DNA of 64,000 nt from Codonopsis lanceolata (lineage: Eukaryota; Streptophyta; Magnoliopsida; Asterales; Campanulaceae), in the NCBI GenBank assembly GCA_013146195.2, contig CM028379.1, positions 56,865,693 through 56,929,692 of the forward strand. Reading direction: 5' to 3'. A program made the position numbers and the translations under genes. The notes below the pieces were generated by a model. It did no database searches. It saw nothing but the letters and a program-made list of their open reading frames with translations, and was not told where the DNA came from. This document shows, in pieces, positions 10,660 through 21,908 of the stretch. How positions within the stretch are numbered: position 1 is the first letter of the stretch; the number at the start of each line of letters is the position of its first letter.

Positions 10660-11323
10660 ATGACTACTTACGAAAGTGCAAAGGAAACCGTTGTTGTAGT
10701 CGAACAGCCCGCTGTTGTTGCAACTCCCGGCCTACCGCCAACGATTCATAGCGAGCGACCCGAAAAGTTCAATGGCACAGAATTCAAGCGATGGCAACAG
10801 CAAATGCTCTTCTACTTGACCACCTTGAATCTGTCCAAATGCTTGAAAGAAACAGCCCCCGTCCTAGACCCTAACGAGACGGACAGGACCACAGTGGCTG
10901 CCGCCGAGTCGTGGAAGCACTCGGATTTCTTATGTCGCAATTACATTCTAAATGGACTTATTAATTCCTTGTATAAAATTTATAGTCCATTTAAGAGTGC
11001 TAAGGCATTGTGGGAGTCCTTGGAGAAAAAGTACAAAACCGAGGACGCCGGGCATAAGAAATTTGTGGTTGCTCGCTTTCTTGATTTTGCTATGGTAGAT
11101 ACTAAGCTTTGTTGTCTCTCGAGGTTCATTGCTTCAAGTTTTGTTGCATGAATTGGGCAGGGGTATGCAACTCCCAGAAGTCTTTCAAGTTCTTTGCGTA
11201 ATGTCGAGAAAGCTCCCTCCCGGTTGGAAGGACTTCAAAAACTACCTACACATGCACAAGCGAAAAGACATGTCTCTTGAAGACTTGATCCTAAGGCTAC
11301 AGTTGAACAAGACAACAAGGTAG
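10660..11323 (+). pseudogene. gag: copia-1 gag (UBN2-type), frameshifted
   Basis: The chosen start is the ATG at 10660 (MTTYESAKE), after a 5' leader. The product carries the copia Gag core, with landmarks EKFNGTEFKRWQQQMLFYL, SWKHSDFLCRNYILNGL and ALWESLEKKYKTED. Reading continues in another frame from about 11129 (LPPGWKDFKNYL, MSLEDLILRLQ), so at least one frameshift lies near 11110-11150. Gag would form the cytoplasmic virus-like particle that packages the element's RNA. Homologous fragments in copia-C lie at 51182-51760. Confidence 0.85.
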
Positions 11324-11362
11324 CGGATAAAAGGAACAACCGCACTATGGACGGGGCCAACG

Positions 11363-11963
11363 TTGTTGAGCAAGAACCGAGGGGCAACAACGCAAGCTGC
11401 GCCGAAAGCTCCAAGAAAGCAGCAAGCCTGGCAGTTCTCGGCCGAAGAGCCCAAAAAGCACAAGAACTACAAGTTCAAAGGGAAGTGCTTGAGCTGCGAC
11501 AAGGTCGGCCCTGCCACTGAATGCCGCTGGAAGAAGCGTCAAGCGTGAAGCAAACATGGTTGATGAGGAGATCGGCATGATATGTGTCGTCTCCGAGACA
11601 AACATGGTTGGCACTGGCCGCGAGTGGTTCGTGGACACGGCGCGGCAGCGTCATATTTCTTGGCGATGCCAAGATGTTCTCCGCTTACAACAAGGTGACG
11701 CCTTGGGAGAAGCTTTTCATGGGCAACTCATCTACTTGAGTGGAAGGCAAAGGCCAAGTGACCACGAAAATGACGAGTGGGCGGAATTGGTGCTAACCAA
11801 TGTCCTTCATGTTCCCGACATTCGCAAAAATTTGATCTCGGGTTCTCTTTTGGTTAAACATGGGTTTAAGTTGGCTTTTGAGTCGGACAAGTTTATCCTA
11901 AGTAAGAGTGGGGTTTTTATTGGTAAAGGTTACCTCGATGAGGGCCTTTTAAGTGTAATGTAA
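11363..11963 (+). pseudogene. copia-1 nucleocapsid zinc region and protease, degraded
   Basis: A Lys-rich stretch with KFKGKCLSCDKVGPATEC is a damaged zinc knuckle: the first Cys pair survives, and the expected GH is replaced by GPA. A second frame from 11556 reads EWFVDTARQRHIS, where copia proteases normally have D-S/T-G-A, so the catalytic Gly is lost. It continues VLHVPDIRKNLISGSLLVKHG, the well-conserved C-terminal part of the protease domain. The protease would cleave the Gag-Pol polyprotein; this copy cannot be active. Confidence 0.8.
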
Positions 11964-11987
11964 TGGTGGTTAACACCGCATACAATA

Positions 11988-12737
11988 TTGATAATAAAAG
12001 TGCTACGGACCATCTTCTTCTTCTTGCTTGAGCATTTTGATCTTTGGCATTATCGATTAGGTCATGTTAACTATGACTCTATGAGACGATTAATGAAAAT
12101 GGAATTAATTCCTCCAAGTCGCATTAATAAAAATAATAAATGTCATACTTGCGTTGAAGCTAAGCAAACAAGAACGTCGTTTAAGACAATCGAGCGTGAC
12201 ACAACGCCATTAGCTTTGGTTCATAGTGATCTATGTGACTTAAAATCCATAGAATCTTATGGCGGAAACAAATACTTCATCACCTTTATTGATGATTGTA
12301 CCGTTTTGTCATCTATCTCTTAAAAGTAAAGTTGAAGCCTTGAAGCTTTTAAACTTTACAAAAAGAAGTCGAGAATCAACTTTCAAAGAAGATAAAATTC
12401 TTAAGTCTAATCGAGGAGACGAATATGTTTTTCCTTCAAAGACTTCTTCCGAACACGGGATTATTCACAAAGTCACACCCCATATAGCCCATCAATGGGA
12501 TTGCGAGAGAAAAATCGAACCTTAAAAAATGATGAAGCGCATTATTGCTTCAATCCGGTCTACCCGGCGAAATGTGGGGGAGGCGGTGCTCATACCAATT
12601 ACTTGTTAAACAAGCTTCCCCCACAAGAAATTGGACAAAAGCAGCCCTATGAATTATGGCATGGTAAAACCATCCTACAAATACCTCAAAGTGTGGGGTG
12701 CCTAGCTAAAGTAGCTGTCCGCCACCTAAAAAGTTAA
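11988..12737 (+). pseudogene. copia-1 GAG-pre-integrase and integrase core, multiply frameshifted
   Basis: LWHYRLGHVNYDSMRRL and CHTCVEAKQTRT give the HHCC zinc-binding domain. LVHSDLCD and YGGNKYFITFIDD start the rve core with the first catalytic Asp. The second acidic site reads LKSNRGDEYVF, where the family has SDRGGEY, so the catalytic Asp is Asn. The third block (ERKNRTL in the sister copy) is out of frame. Three overlapping frames cover it. Integrase would insert the cDNA into host DNA; this copy is dead. Confidence 0.85.
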
Positions 12738-13139
12738 AATGGGTTCCAAAACCGTGGATTGTACTTTTATTGTTATGCAACCCATAGCGGCGCTATCGGT
12801 TCTTAGTCCATAAATCGATAATCCGGAAATCGAGGTGAATACCGTTATGGAATCAAAAATGCCACGTTTTTGAAGCTATCTTTCTCAAAGATGATACTTG
12901 ATAAACGCTCATTTCACTGGTCAATTGACGAACAAGATAACACTCACAAGCAATAGTCCACTGGCTATTGATCAAGGTATTCATCAAGATGAAGACATTG
13001 ATGAACCTCGTCGAGAACAAGCGAGCTCGCGAGTAAGACCTTTGGACGGACTTTGTGACCACGTTTCGGTGGATAATGAACCCGCGTGCGTTCAAGAGCA
13101 ATGTCTACTCAGGGCTCCTGATGGAAGGAAGCCGTCAGG

Positions 13140-13974
13140 CGAAATATCTTCCATTATCTTGAAAACCACACACGGGAGCTCGTCGACCTTCCCAGGTTGC
13201 AAACCCACAGGGTGTAAATGGGTCTTCAAGCAATTGAAACTGATGGGTCCATTGATAAATCTGAGGCATTTATCGCGAGGGTTTTAATCAAAAGGAGGGT
13301 GTTGATTATTTTGACACCTATGCTCCGGATTTTCGAGGTACTTCAATTCGCCCTCTTACTGCGGCACTACAGGTCTCGAGATACATCAAATGGATGTCAA
13401 AGGCCAGCTTTCAACGGTGAACTTGAAGAAGAAATTTATGTAAGCTTGACGGAGAGGCTTTATTGCTCGAGCAATGAAACTAATGCTGTCGGCCAGTCAA
13501 ATCTTTATACGGTCACAAAAGCAAAAGCAACAAGTAATGGCATAAGCGTTTTGATGGCGTTATACTTGCTAATGAGCTTCAACTAATGAATGTGACAAGT
13601 GTGTATCTGTTAAGAATACCTGCAACAGGTTATCATTATACGTCTTCTACGTTGATGACATGTTAATTATTGGTAGCAATAAGCATGATCAAAGACACAA
13701 AAGATGTTGGCGTGATTTGACATGAAAGATTTAGGGTTAGGCGATGTCATCTAGGTATTAAAATATACAGAACATCAGGAGATAGTTTTATCACAATCTT
13801 TATATTGAGAATTCTTTAGAGAATTTAGCAACGGTGATACAAACATTGCTAAGACTCCAATCGACCCTAACTTTCATCTCAAAAAAGAACTGCGAGGAAG
13901 CGTATCTCAAATTGAATACTCTCGAATCATTGGAAGTCTTATGTATCTTCTGACACCCGCAGCGCCCACGACCT
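13140..13974 (+). pseudogene. copia-1 reverse transcriptase, frameshifted, cut by gap
   Basis: PGCKPTGCKWVFK opens the RVT_2 domain, followed by MDVK..FNGELEEEIYVS in a different frame, VFYVDDMLIIGSN (the catalytic YVDD, about 13635-13675) and later IEYSRIIGSLMYLL near the gap. At least four frame changes occur over 800 bp. The last bases before the gap (from about 13950) match the expected protein poorly, so the junction may already be foreign. Confidence 0.8.
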
Positions 13975-14074
13975 NNNNNNNNNNNNNNNNNNNNNNNNNN
14001 NNNNNNNNNNNNNNNNNNNNNNNNNNNNNNNNNNNNNNNNNNNNNNNNNNNNNNNNNNNNNNNNNNNNNNNNNN
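13975..14074. other. Assembly gap of 100 N
   Basis: Exactly 100 undefined bases. The left side is copia RT on the plus strand; the right side is gypsy integrase on the minus strand. Real distance and adjacency are unknown. Confidence 1.
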
Positions 14075-14750
14075 TGGCCGGCTCGAGGAATAAAAGTCGT
14101 AGCAATGTCGGAATAAAATAGAGCGACTTCGTGAGCCGATCAATGACAACCCGAGGCGGCATAGCCTCTGCAGTGCGGAAACCCGAAACAAAATCCATCG
14201 TCACATGCTCCTTCCAGCTGGAAATATCGGCCAGTGTAACAACCCGTGGTCTTTGGTGTTCGCCCTTCATGGACAAAATTCAAACACCTCGACACATAAT
14301 CCACTGCTCACGCCTAATGCCACTCCACCAAAATTGTTTCTTCAAATCTACATGTCTTCGTACTCGGGATGGATAGTATACTTTGCCTATGAGCTTCATC
14401 CACCACAAGTCGCTTCACGTCCCTCGGCGAAGGAACAAACTCTACCTTGAAAGTCAAATCCCATCTTGGTTCGTCAAGATTCCTCTCACTTATCCTCGCT
14501 CAAACCATCACTAATTTTCACCAACTCCGGATCTTTCTTACGATTCTCTTAATTCTCTCCAACAAACTGGAATAGCCAGCAGCGCTAGCAAATAATACTC
14601 CATGATTAACCTCATTGGAGTTTCCAATCACGGACATCCTCCACATTTTCCATTCCGCGCATCATCGGACATGACAGTGCACTTTCTACTCAACATCGGC
14701 GGACCACGTTCGCCTTCCCGGATGATACGGTATCGTGCAATCATGATCCT
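14075..14750 (-). pseudogene. Gypsy integrase (partial, degraded)
   Basis: SWKEHVTMDFVSGFRTA followed by VIDRLTKSLYFIP (14090-14230) is the start of the gypsy rve core, with the first catalytic Asp in MDF. The stretch 14280-14750 should hold the H2C2 zinc domain, but it is broken over several frames and I cannot read it continuously. The rest of the core is lost in the gap. Confidence 0.75.
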
Positions 14751-15440
14751 TCAACTTCTCCATCCATCTCCTTGTCTCATGTTCAACTCACTTTTTGTGA
14801 AGAGATATTTCAAACTTTTGTGATCATTGAAAATCTCAAACTTCGAACCATACAAATAATGCTTCCACTTGTGCAAAGCAAATATAATCGCCGCTAGCTC
14901 AAGATCATGCGTGGGATAATTCACCTCATCACGGAGGACAACTTCCTTGAAGCATAAGCAATCACCCCAGTTCTGCATAAGCCACAACCCAATCCTTCTT
15001 CGATGCATCACTATAAACCACAAAGTTATCCTCCCATTGAGCAATGCTAACACCGATGCCGTAGTCAACCTCTTCAATTCCACGAAGCTTTCTTCACACT
15101 TATCACTCCATACAAATGCGGTCTTCTTTTGAGTCAAATTTGTCGTAGGCGTAGCAATCTTAGAAAATCCCTCTATAAACCTCCGATAATAACCGGCTAG
15201 CCCTCTAACCTCATGGCGTGGTCGGTCCTCCAATTCATTCTTGCTTCAACCTTGGAAGGATCTACCTATCCGATTACTAGAAACAACCCAAAGAATGAAA
15301 CCTCCTCAGCCAAAAGCACACTTCTAAACTTGGCGTAGAGTTGCCTCTCCAGGAAAATAAGACAAAACCATCCTCAAATGTTGTGCATGCTCGTCGAGAC
15401 TTAGAATACACAAGGATGTCGATCATGAAACCACCACCAG
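14751..15440 (-). pseudogene. Gypsy reverse transcriptase C-terminus and RNase H
   Basis: GLAGYYRRFIEGFSKIATP, LTQKKTAFVWSDKCEESF and HDLELAAIIFALHKWKHYL are unmistakable gypsy RT-connection/RNase H blocks (14790-15230). Upstream, out of frame, are VDPSKVEARMNW (about 15240-15290) and VYSKS near 15390-15420. A 16-residue stretch near DEVNYPTHD matches the region before the RNase H catalytic Glu. Frameshifts separate the pieces. Confidence 0.85.
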
Positions 15441-15727
15441 AAACAATCAAGAAAGTTGTGGAATACGTTCATCAAATCCATGAACACCGCCCGGCGTTAG
15501 TCCAACCAGGCAATACCATTAAAATCATAATGCGTACCTCGTGCGGCGGTTTCGGAACATCTCGTCTCTACGCTTATTTGATGATACAGAATCTCAAGTC
15601 AAGCTTGGAATACACCACCGATCCTTGTTGATCAAACAAGAAGTCATCATATGCGACAGCGGATACTTGTTCTTGATAAATCGCCTTGTTATTTCAGGTA
15701 ATCAATGCACGATCTTAGGCTTCATCC
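15441..15727 (-). pseudogene. Gypsy RT N-terminal part, unreadable
   Basis: By order this should hold the RT fingers/palm, but only about 290 bp separate recognisable protease from recognisable RT C-terminal sequence. Family members need about twice that. Either a deletion or heavy decay is likely. Confidence 0.4.
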
Positions 15728-16192
15728 TTACTGCGACAAAATATCACGGCGCACGGGTGATACACTTGTCTTGATAAAGCCAGCTCTGCAAGCGCACCTT
15801 GACTCCTTCAACTCCATCGATGCCATTCTATACGGCGCCTTTGATATAGAGTCGTCCCGGCACAACTCGATAAACTCGATCTCCTGTCGGTGGCATCCCG
15901 AAATCTTTAGAAGAGGAATCTCAGGCACATCCTCGAATCGAGGAAGTCGAAACCCGTTTATCAACCCTTGAGATAGGTATCGTGCGACCACGTGACAATA
16001 ATTTCTAGCCTTTAGAAGCTGCGTAAATGACGCCAAGAACCCACTAGACGCGTTATCACTTGCCACGAACATAAATTTAGGAACACCCGGCATATCAAAT
16101 GTAACCCTCTTACTAAAGCAATCTACCAAAGCATGATAAGTGCATAGCCAATCCATACCAGTCATCACATCAAAATCACTAAGTGGCAACAC
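15728..16192 (-). pseudogene. Gypsy aspartic protease region
   Basis: LPLSDFDVMTGMDWL is the conserved end of the retroviral-type protease (family: FDVILGMDWL), followed by HALVDCFSKRVTF. The catalytic D-S/T-G block would lie just upstream (16200-16400) in another frame and is only partly recognisable (DPGSSHSY-like near 16350-16370). Confidence 0.75.
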
Positions 16193-16627
16193 TACGGATC
16201 CGCATGCAAGACATGTTCATCCACTTGAAGTACATCGCATGCTTTATAAACTAAAGAAGCCAATAAACATTCCCCAAGCGGGTAGAAACTTCAAGCACGT
16301 AAGGCAAAGACTGAGGCAATGCACGCAAACGGTCAACAAAATGTGATGCAACATACGAATGTGATGACCCTGGATCTATAAGTACTCGTGCTTCACTATC
16401 GAAGATAGAAATGGTACCTCCATAGCTACCTGGCCGACTTATTGGCTGTACTCCTCTTGTCTAAGGCAAAAACACGTCCCTGTACCTTTGCTTTCCCATC
16501 GCTATCTCTCTTAGCCCCAACAGTAGGCTGGCTCGATCCTCCAGGCTGATTACCCTTCAACTTAGGGCAATTCCTCTTCACGTGCCCCCACTCCGCATAG
16601 TAGCACTCTACCCTGCCCCACTCTTCT

Positions 16628-17697
16628 TCAACATTTATCTTCAGTGTGCCCCGTCTTCGAACAATAGGAGCATACCACTATCATGCCACGATCTCCCTGA
16701 CTCGGTGTAGAAGCAGCTCCTCTACCACCTGACTGATTTCTTGTCTGCCCATCATTATTAAATTTGCCATTACCTTTCCTGCGATCATTGTGCCCATGAT
16801 AATTCCCCCGATTACCCGATCCATTTCCTCGTCCCGAAGACTGTCTAGGCTGTGAAGAGAACCCCGAATTACCCATGACACGGTGCTCTTCGATGTCTCG
16901 CTCAATCACGTAGGCTCTATCCACTGCCTTCCTATATTCCACGAACTGATGAGACAACATTGCCTCTATACTCCGTCCTTCAAGCCCTTCACAAATTTCT
17001 GTGTTCTCTTGGCCTCATCCGGAATCAAATGACTGCAATAGCGTGCTAGCTCCGTAAACCTCGCCGAATACTGCGATATAGACATACCTCCCTGCACGAG
17101 GTCAAGGAACTCCTTCTCCCTTCTCTCCCGAACAACCTCCGGCACATACGAAGCTCTAAATTCCCTAACAAAGTTAGGCCACGTGTGGGGGATCCTCAAC
17201 ATATCCCAACTCTCTCTAGCACTCGCCACCTGCTCTGCCTCCTCTAGCTTAAAGACCTGCTAGTACCACCTTCTGTTCATCATCACACCTCAACGGTGCA
17301 AAAATCTTCTCTAGATGCTCGATCCACAACTCGGCCTTCGAAGCATCCGGTTCCCCATCGAACTGTCTTGGTTTCAGCTTAACGAACTTCTCAAGCATCG
17401 AATCTCCGTGATATCTAGCCTCCTCAGACGGCACTCCAACCTCGCGGGCGTGGTGGCCGTCAATGGCCGGCGTCCTGTCCCGCGGTGGTTGAGCCCTACC
17501 AAAGACCTGATTCATCTCGTTCATCATCGCAAGCATTCCCCTATACATGGTAGACATCGCTTCGAATTGCTCCTCCTGGCTTCGGTGGAGGAACCTCCGT
17601 CGGCGTTCTCATTAGTTTCTCTACCAACAATTGTGCCTCTACCGGCACCTCTACCGGTACTACCTCCGGTGCTAGTACCAGCTCTAGTGTCAACCAT
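16628..17697 (-). pseudogene. gag: Gypsy gag with zinc knuckle, three frames
   Basis: The ATG at 17697 opens MVDTRAGTSTGGS, a typical gypsy Gag start after a short leader. The middle piece has VKLKPRQFDGEPD and AELWIEHLEKIF; the next has WDMLRIPHTWPNFVREFR and YVPEVVRERREKEFLDL (the retrotransposon Gag domain). The last has a Gly/Asn/Arg-rich linker and CSYCSKTGHTEDKC, an intact CX2CX4HX4C knuckle ending at 16628. Frameshifts fall near 17560 and 17240 and a stop near 16962. Confidence 0.88.
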
Positions 17698-17800
17698 TAT
17701 TAACCTACAAGAACACTCTTCGTTAAGATAGAACTATCACACAAAACCAACCCCCTAAGCCAAGGAACCTATCCCGGCGAATAGCTAACTTATAACATAA

Positions 17801-17812
17801 GCTCTGATACCA
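17801..17812 (-). other. Primer binding site, initiator-Met tRNA
   Basis: GCTCTGATACCA on the plus strand is TGGTATCAGAGC on the element's strand, two bases inside the LTR end (17815). It primes minus-strand cDNA synthesis. Confidence 0.93.
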
Positions 17813-17814
17813 AC

Positions 17815-20800
17815 TGTGGCGACCCGACCCGAGTCCCAATACGAGACCCCGAGGTCGTGCCGCCAAAAAAGGCACTTAACAAAAACAAGTAGCAAATAGT
17901 GGGTAAGGCCATAACGGCGGTACGCCAAAAACTTTAACACATGCGGAAGCGTATAATAATTAAACAGTGGCGCCCGAGCTAACAAGCTCAAACTAATACA
18001 ACCTTAGAGATAATGAATCTCTTGGTCCAAAAATAAAATCATGTGACGCAACAATAGGCACATATAACAATTTATGGCAATTATATATCAAGTCATCGGC
18101 GACGCTACGGCCGGAACCCAATATTACTAAGTCTAGAACTCTAGTCTAGCATGCTTAACGGCTAAAACATGCCGGATAATAAACATATTAAACAAACCAA
18201 TACATGGTTAAAACAACTTAAGCATGATCAACATAAATATACAAGGCACGACTAACATATGTCGGCTCTCAAAACATTAAGAAATAATAAACATAAGTTC
18301 AAATATCACACAATAGAAGTCTTGCTACCCCACATAAAGTTTATATAACTTTATGTCCCGTCGTCCTTGCCAAAATAAAAGGTACTAATAATACAAGGTA
18401 GCAACCTTGCCAAAGCTTCTTCAATGTAAAACAACAATCACTTCGATCCACTTGCACGGCTCGGATCTAGGGAAAACAATCAAAACAAATAGAAGTAAGT
18501 CATAAAGACTTAGCAAGTTACTAACAATAACTTCCTGTCATGGCATCATGCTCAACAATAATAATTCATGCAATTGACATAATATACATTTCATAAATAA
18601 TCATGTCAAGGCATTCATACTTAACAATCTTGAATATCATGTTATCAACAAGTATAACATTTCATTAATTCAATCAACCAACATTTCATATCATATCATA
18701 TTCACGTAGCACATTATTCACATATAGCACTCGTGAGTCAATTCATACAAAAGGGAGGTGATATCGTTACCCTTTTTTCCGCGCATGTCGCTCCTGCAAA
18801 AACATGTGCCAAACTTATGTGTCCTCGATATCCCTTTCGTGGATATCGACGTCCCCGAGACATTTCCCCGCTCGAGTTCCGATAGTTATCAAAGTCATGT
18901 TTCCATACTACAACTAAGATAGACTACTTCCCTACCGTGGCCATCGATAGAGGGGTGTGTGCAATCCGGCGCGGCGATCCATCAAAATCACGAATCTCAC
19001 AATTCGTGAAGATCATGCATCGTCCCGCCCCAAAGACTCAACAAACCGACTCCAGCTGGACTCAAACTTCAAGCACACGTAATTCATATTCATATGCTCA
19101 AATAAGTAGGCAAGTACTCTACAATCATCTAGTCATGCTTTTAATTCACAACTAGCACATAATCACATTAGAGGTAAATCAAGACTCTAATCATCAAGTG
19201 TTCTTCATACACTTTTAAAATGCTTGGAGGCTTAACCTCCATTAATACTACCCCAAAATTCGTAGGACTTAGGCTTATTACTCCTTAATGTCATACTAAC
19301 TCCAATGGTCAACTCGTTGAGTCATAGTCAATCTTTCAAAATTAGGGTATAGAAGCCATTGGCCTCAATACTCTCCTATGTCCATACTAACGTAATTAAA
19401 TAGGTTACTAAGGTCATTAAACCCATAAAACCCCAATCAAACAATCAAGTATGAAACATAGAATCAAAGTCACAAACTAGGCATATACATTCTTGTCATT
19501 TCATCAAATATGCACCCAACACTTAAACAACAAAGTAGGGTGATTTAGCATACATTATCACACATAAATAACATTCTAAACATGGTTTACAACCTGTTTA
19601 TAATCTGATCATACGACTTAAAATGTAGCATTTAGCATGTACGTGATCATAGCATCTCAACAAGTCTAACTACTTCATCAAACATGCTCCCAATGCTTAA
19701 ACAACAAGGTAGGGTGATCTATCATACTTTATCACACATAAATAACATCTTAAACATGGTTTACAACCTGTTTCTAACATGTTTATAATCTGATCATACC
19801 ATAAAAAATGTAACATCTAGCATATACGTGAACATAGCATGTCTACTAGCCTAACTATTTCACCAAACATGCTCCCAATGCTTAAACAACAAGATGGAAT
19901 GATTTGGCATAATACTTTATCACACTTAAATAACATTAAAATCATGATTTACAACCTGATTATAATCTGTTTACACAACCCAAAATACATCATTTAGCAC
20001 ATACAAGATCATGGCATCTCTATAAGCCTAACTATCTCATCCAATATGCTCCCAATACTTGGACAACAAAGTAGCATGATATATCATACATTACTACACC
20101 TATATAACATTAAAATCATGGTTTATAATAGGTCTATAATCTGTTCATACAACCCAAATTCATCACATATCATAATCTAGAACATGGCATCTCTACAAAG
20201 TCCTATGTGCTCTCATTGACCTCATATAGCAAGATTGTTTTCCCTAGGGTCAATGAGGCTAAAAGAAATAAGAAGAGATGTTGTAACTTACCTTAAACAA
20301 GCTCTACAAGTTGTACAAAAACGTCCAAGCAAGGGTGGGTATGTGTTCTCCTTGCTCTCCTCTTCACTTCTACCGATCGGTTTTGGAAATGGCTTCTTCA
20401 AAGCTTGGCCACCATTGATGAACACTCAAGAAGCTTGTAAAAACTCTCTATAACTCTCAAGAAATGTTCAGCCACGAATTTGGAAGATGAAGACTGATTA
20501 TGGTGGGTTTAGTGGAGGTATTGGACATGCAATGGCTGAAGTGGGGTGTCCAATGCATGTGTGTGCATGTTGGAGGTCTTTCCTTGCCAAGTGTTGCACA
20601 TGCATTCAAACCACTTGAAACTTGTCAAGCATGCAAGAGATGATGTGTAGGACGAACTAGGGTGGTTTAGGGTGGGTTAGGTTGGGTTTGGGTGGGGTTT
20701 GGTTGGGTCAAAAGTTGACAAATCAGAAAATCCCGTAATGCTGGAAAACCTTCAATGCGGTCGCATGGCCTATATGTGATGCGAGCGCATCACACTGTTT

Positions 20801-21313
20801 CCCTCTATATTTTCGTTTTGCTCCCTTGGTTGTTCTAGGTCTTTCCCCCTTGCACCCTCAAGTCCTCCAAAGCCCGAAATGGTCTAGAATTCAACCTTAA
20901 ACACCTCTAAACAATAATCAAAGAAAATCAATGTTCAAACCTCACACAAACAAGGCTAAGAACTCAGACAGAACACTCCCGAACGACAACCGAAAAGGTC
21001 AAACGGAGAAGGGTTAACGCTCGAATCAAACTAGCGATCAAACCGACGATGCAACTAGCATTCAACCAACATCTAAAGCGTGTTAATGATGTTATGAGTG
21101 GTCTAACATTTATCCAAGTGTTTACAACATAAAACACAAACCCGAGTTTCAAAGCAACTCGTGAAAGAAAGGTGCAAACGAGCATCCCAAACGACGTCAA
21201 TGATCATGCCATCAACTTTAAACATATAAGTGAGCTAAGTTAACATACTAATGATGATTATGAAAGCATGATCTCATGAAATAAACACATAAGCAATAAA
21301 CTAGGGTTTTACA
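17815..21313 (-). mobile_element. Gypsy 5' LTR, about 3.5 kb
   Basis: Plus-strand start TGTGGCGACC at 17815 corresponds to the LTR 3' end (..CA). The plus-strand end GGGTTTTACA at 21313 corresponds to the LTR start TGTAAAACCC. Related, partial LTRs lie at 32265-33780 and 62639-64000 and share 'aagtcataaagactt', 'ggatcta(g/a)' and 'aggggtgtgtg' landmarks in the same order. A few open frames inside (18937-19155, 20235-20453) do not look coding. The right boundary is inferred from the TG..CA rule and from MULE sequence resuming at 21314. Confidence 0.7.
19501..20220 (-). repeat. Four tandem units of about 180 bp inside the gypsy LTR
   Basis: Units start near 19501, 19677, 19861 and 20037 (spacings 176, 184, 176). 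Each begins 'catc/accaaa.atgc.ccca' and contains 'ttaaacaacaa.gta', 'ttatcacac.taaataaca' and 'gatcat.gcatct'. Divergence between units is moderate. The length is in the classic plant satellite range. Confidence 0.85.
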
Positions 21314-21908
21314 CCTTTGGTAAACTTCTAAAGCTTTTCTGGCTGGATTGAGTTGGAGCAGGGGCATTGAATTCCACATCCATATGAGTTGTAATGGCAT
21401 ATAGTGAGATAAGAGCAATAAACTGGAAAAATGCAAATTATGCATTTAATATACCTGAGTTGATTGAGTTACAGTTGGTGGATTGAAATGTGCACTTGTT
21501 TTGCAAGCAGTAGGTGTAGCTTGTTTCCCTCCTTGTAACCACAATTTAAAAAAAAATGTTAAGATAACAAACTAGGGAAGGGAAGTTATAAGATGCATGA
21601 AATGTACCATAAATGATTGAGCTGCAGTATGTGCACTTGCATTAGTTGCATGAGGTATAGCTTCTTCCCCTCCCTGTAACCATAATTTCAGTCTTGAAGA
21701 TGTTAATATAATAGCAACAAACTAAGGAATGGAAGTTATAAGACGCATGAAATGTACCATAAATGATTGAGCTGCAGTATGTGCACTTGCATTAGTTGCA
21801 TGAGGTATAGCTTGTTCCCCTCCCTATAACCACAATTTCAAATACATTAGATTCAGTTTGAAACTAAAGAATACCTAACAAACAAACTAATATAAAACAG
21901 AATTTACC
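21314..21908 (-). pseudogene. MULE transposase 3' exons, including a repeated 66-nt exon
   Basis: After the zinc-knuckle exon ends in GAG|GT (21908/21907) an 84-nt GT-AG intron (21824-21907) leads to a 66-nt exon (21758-21823). Then comes another 84-nt intron (21674-21757), a second 66-nt exon (21608-21673), an intron of about 76 nt and a third diverged exon from about 21531. The 66-nt exons are phase 0 and encode 22 residues, GGE(Q/E)AIPHATNASAH followed by TAAQSFM. The third exon starts GGKQATPTACKTSAHF if read in the same phase, but its acceptor is altered (ACAA instead of ACAG). Further sequence to 21314 ends at the LTR. Splicing is predicted by eye. Confidence 0.65.

Larger units (their letters stand above)
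8393..13974 (+). mobile_element. Ty1/copia retrotransposon copia-1, 3'-truncated by a gap
   Basis: It starts TGTTGGAAACTTG and reads gag, zinc-knuckle/protease, GAG-pre-integrase, integrase and reverse transcriptase in copia order (integrase before RT), ending in the RT domain at gap 1. The same family appears as copia-C at 48875. Every domain is broken by small indels. I could not locate the exact 5' LTR end or PBS, because the 2.2 kb before gag lacks a clear TGGTATCAGAGC. The RNase H domain and 3' LTR would lie in or beyond the gap. Confidence 0.9.
14075..21313 (-). mobile_element. Ty3/gypsy retrotransposon with 3.5-kb LTR, 3'-truncated by gap
   Basis: Read right to left: LTR (21313 to 17815), PBS, gag, protease, RT, RNase H and integrase, which is the gypsy order (integrase last). 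It ends at the gap before any chromodomain or 3' LTR. The long LTR and gag beginning MVDTRAGTS are typical of Tekay/Del-type plant elements; that clade call is an inference. The right end abuts the MULE at 21314, so this element appears inserted into the MULE's 3' region. Confidence 0.85.

Noticed and set aside
14751..17731. Plus-strand frames over the gypsy pol and gag (for example 15341-15631, 17315-17731)
   Set aside because: They are antisense to clear gypsy domains and have no recognisable domain themselves.
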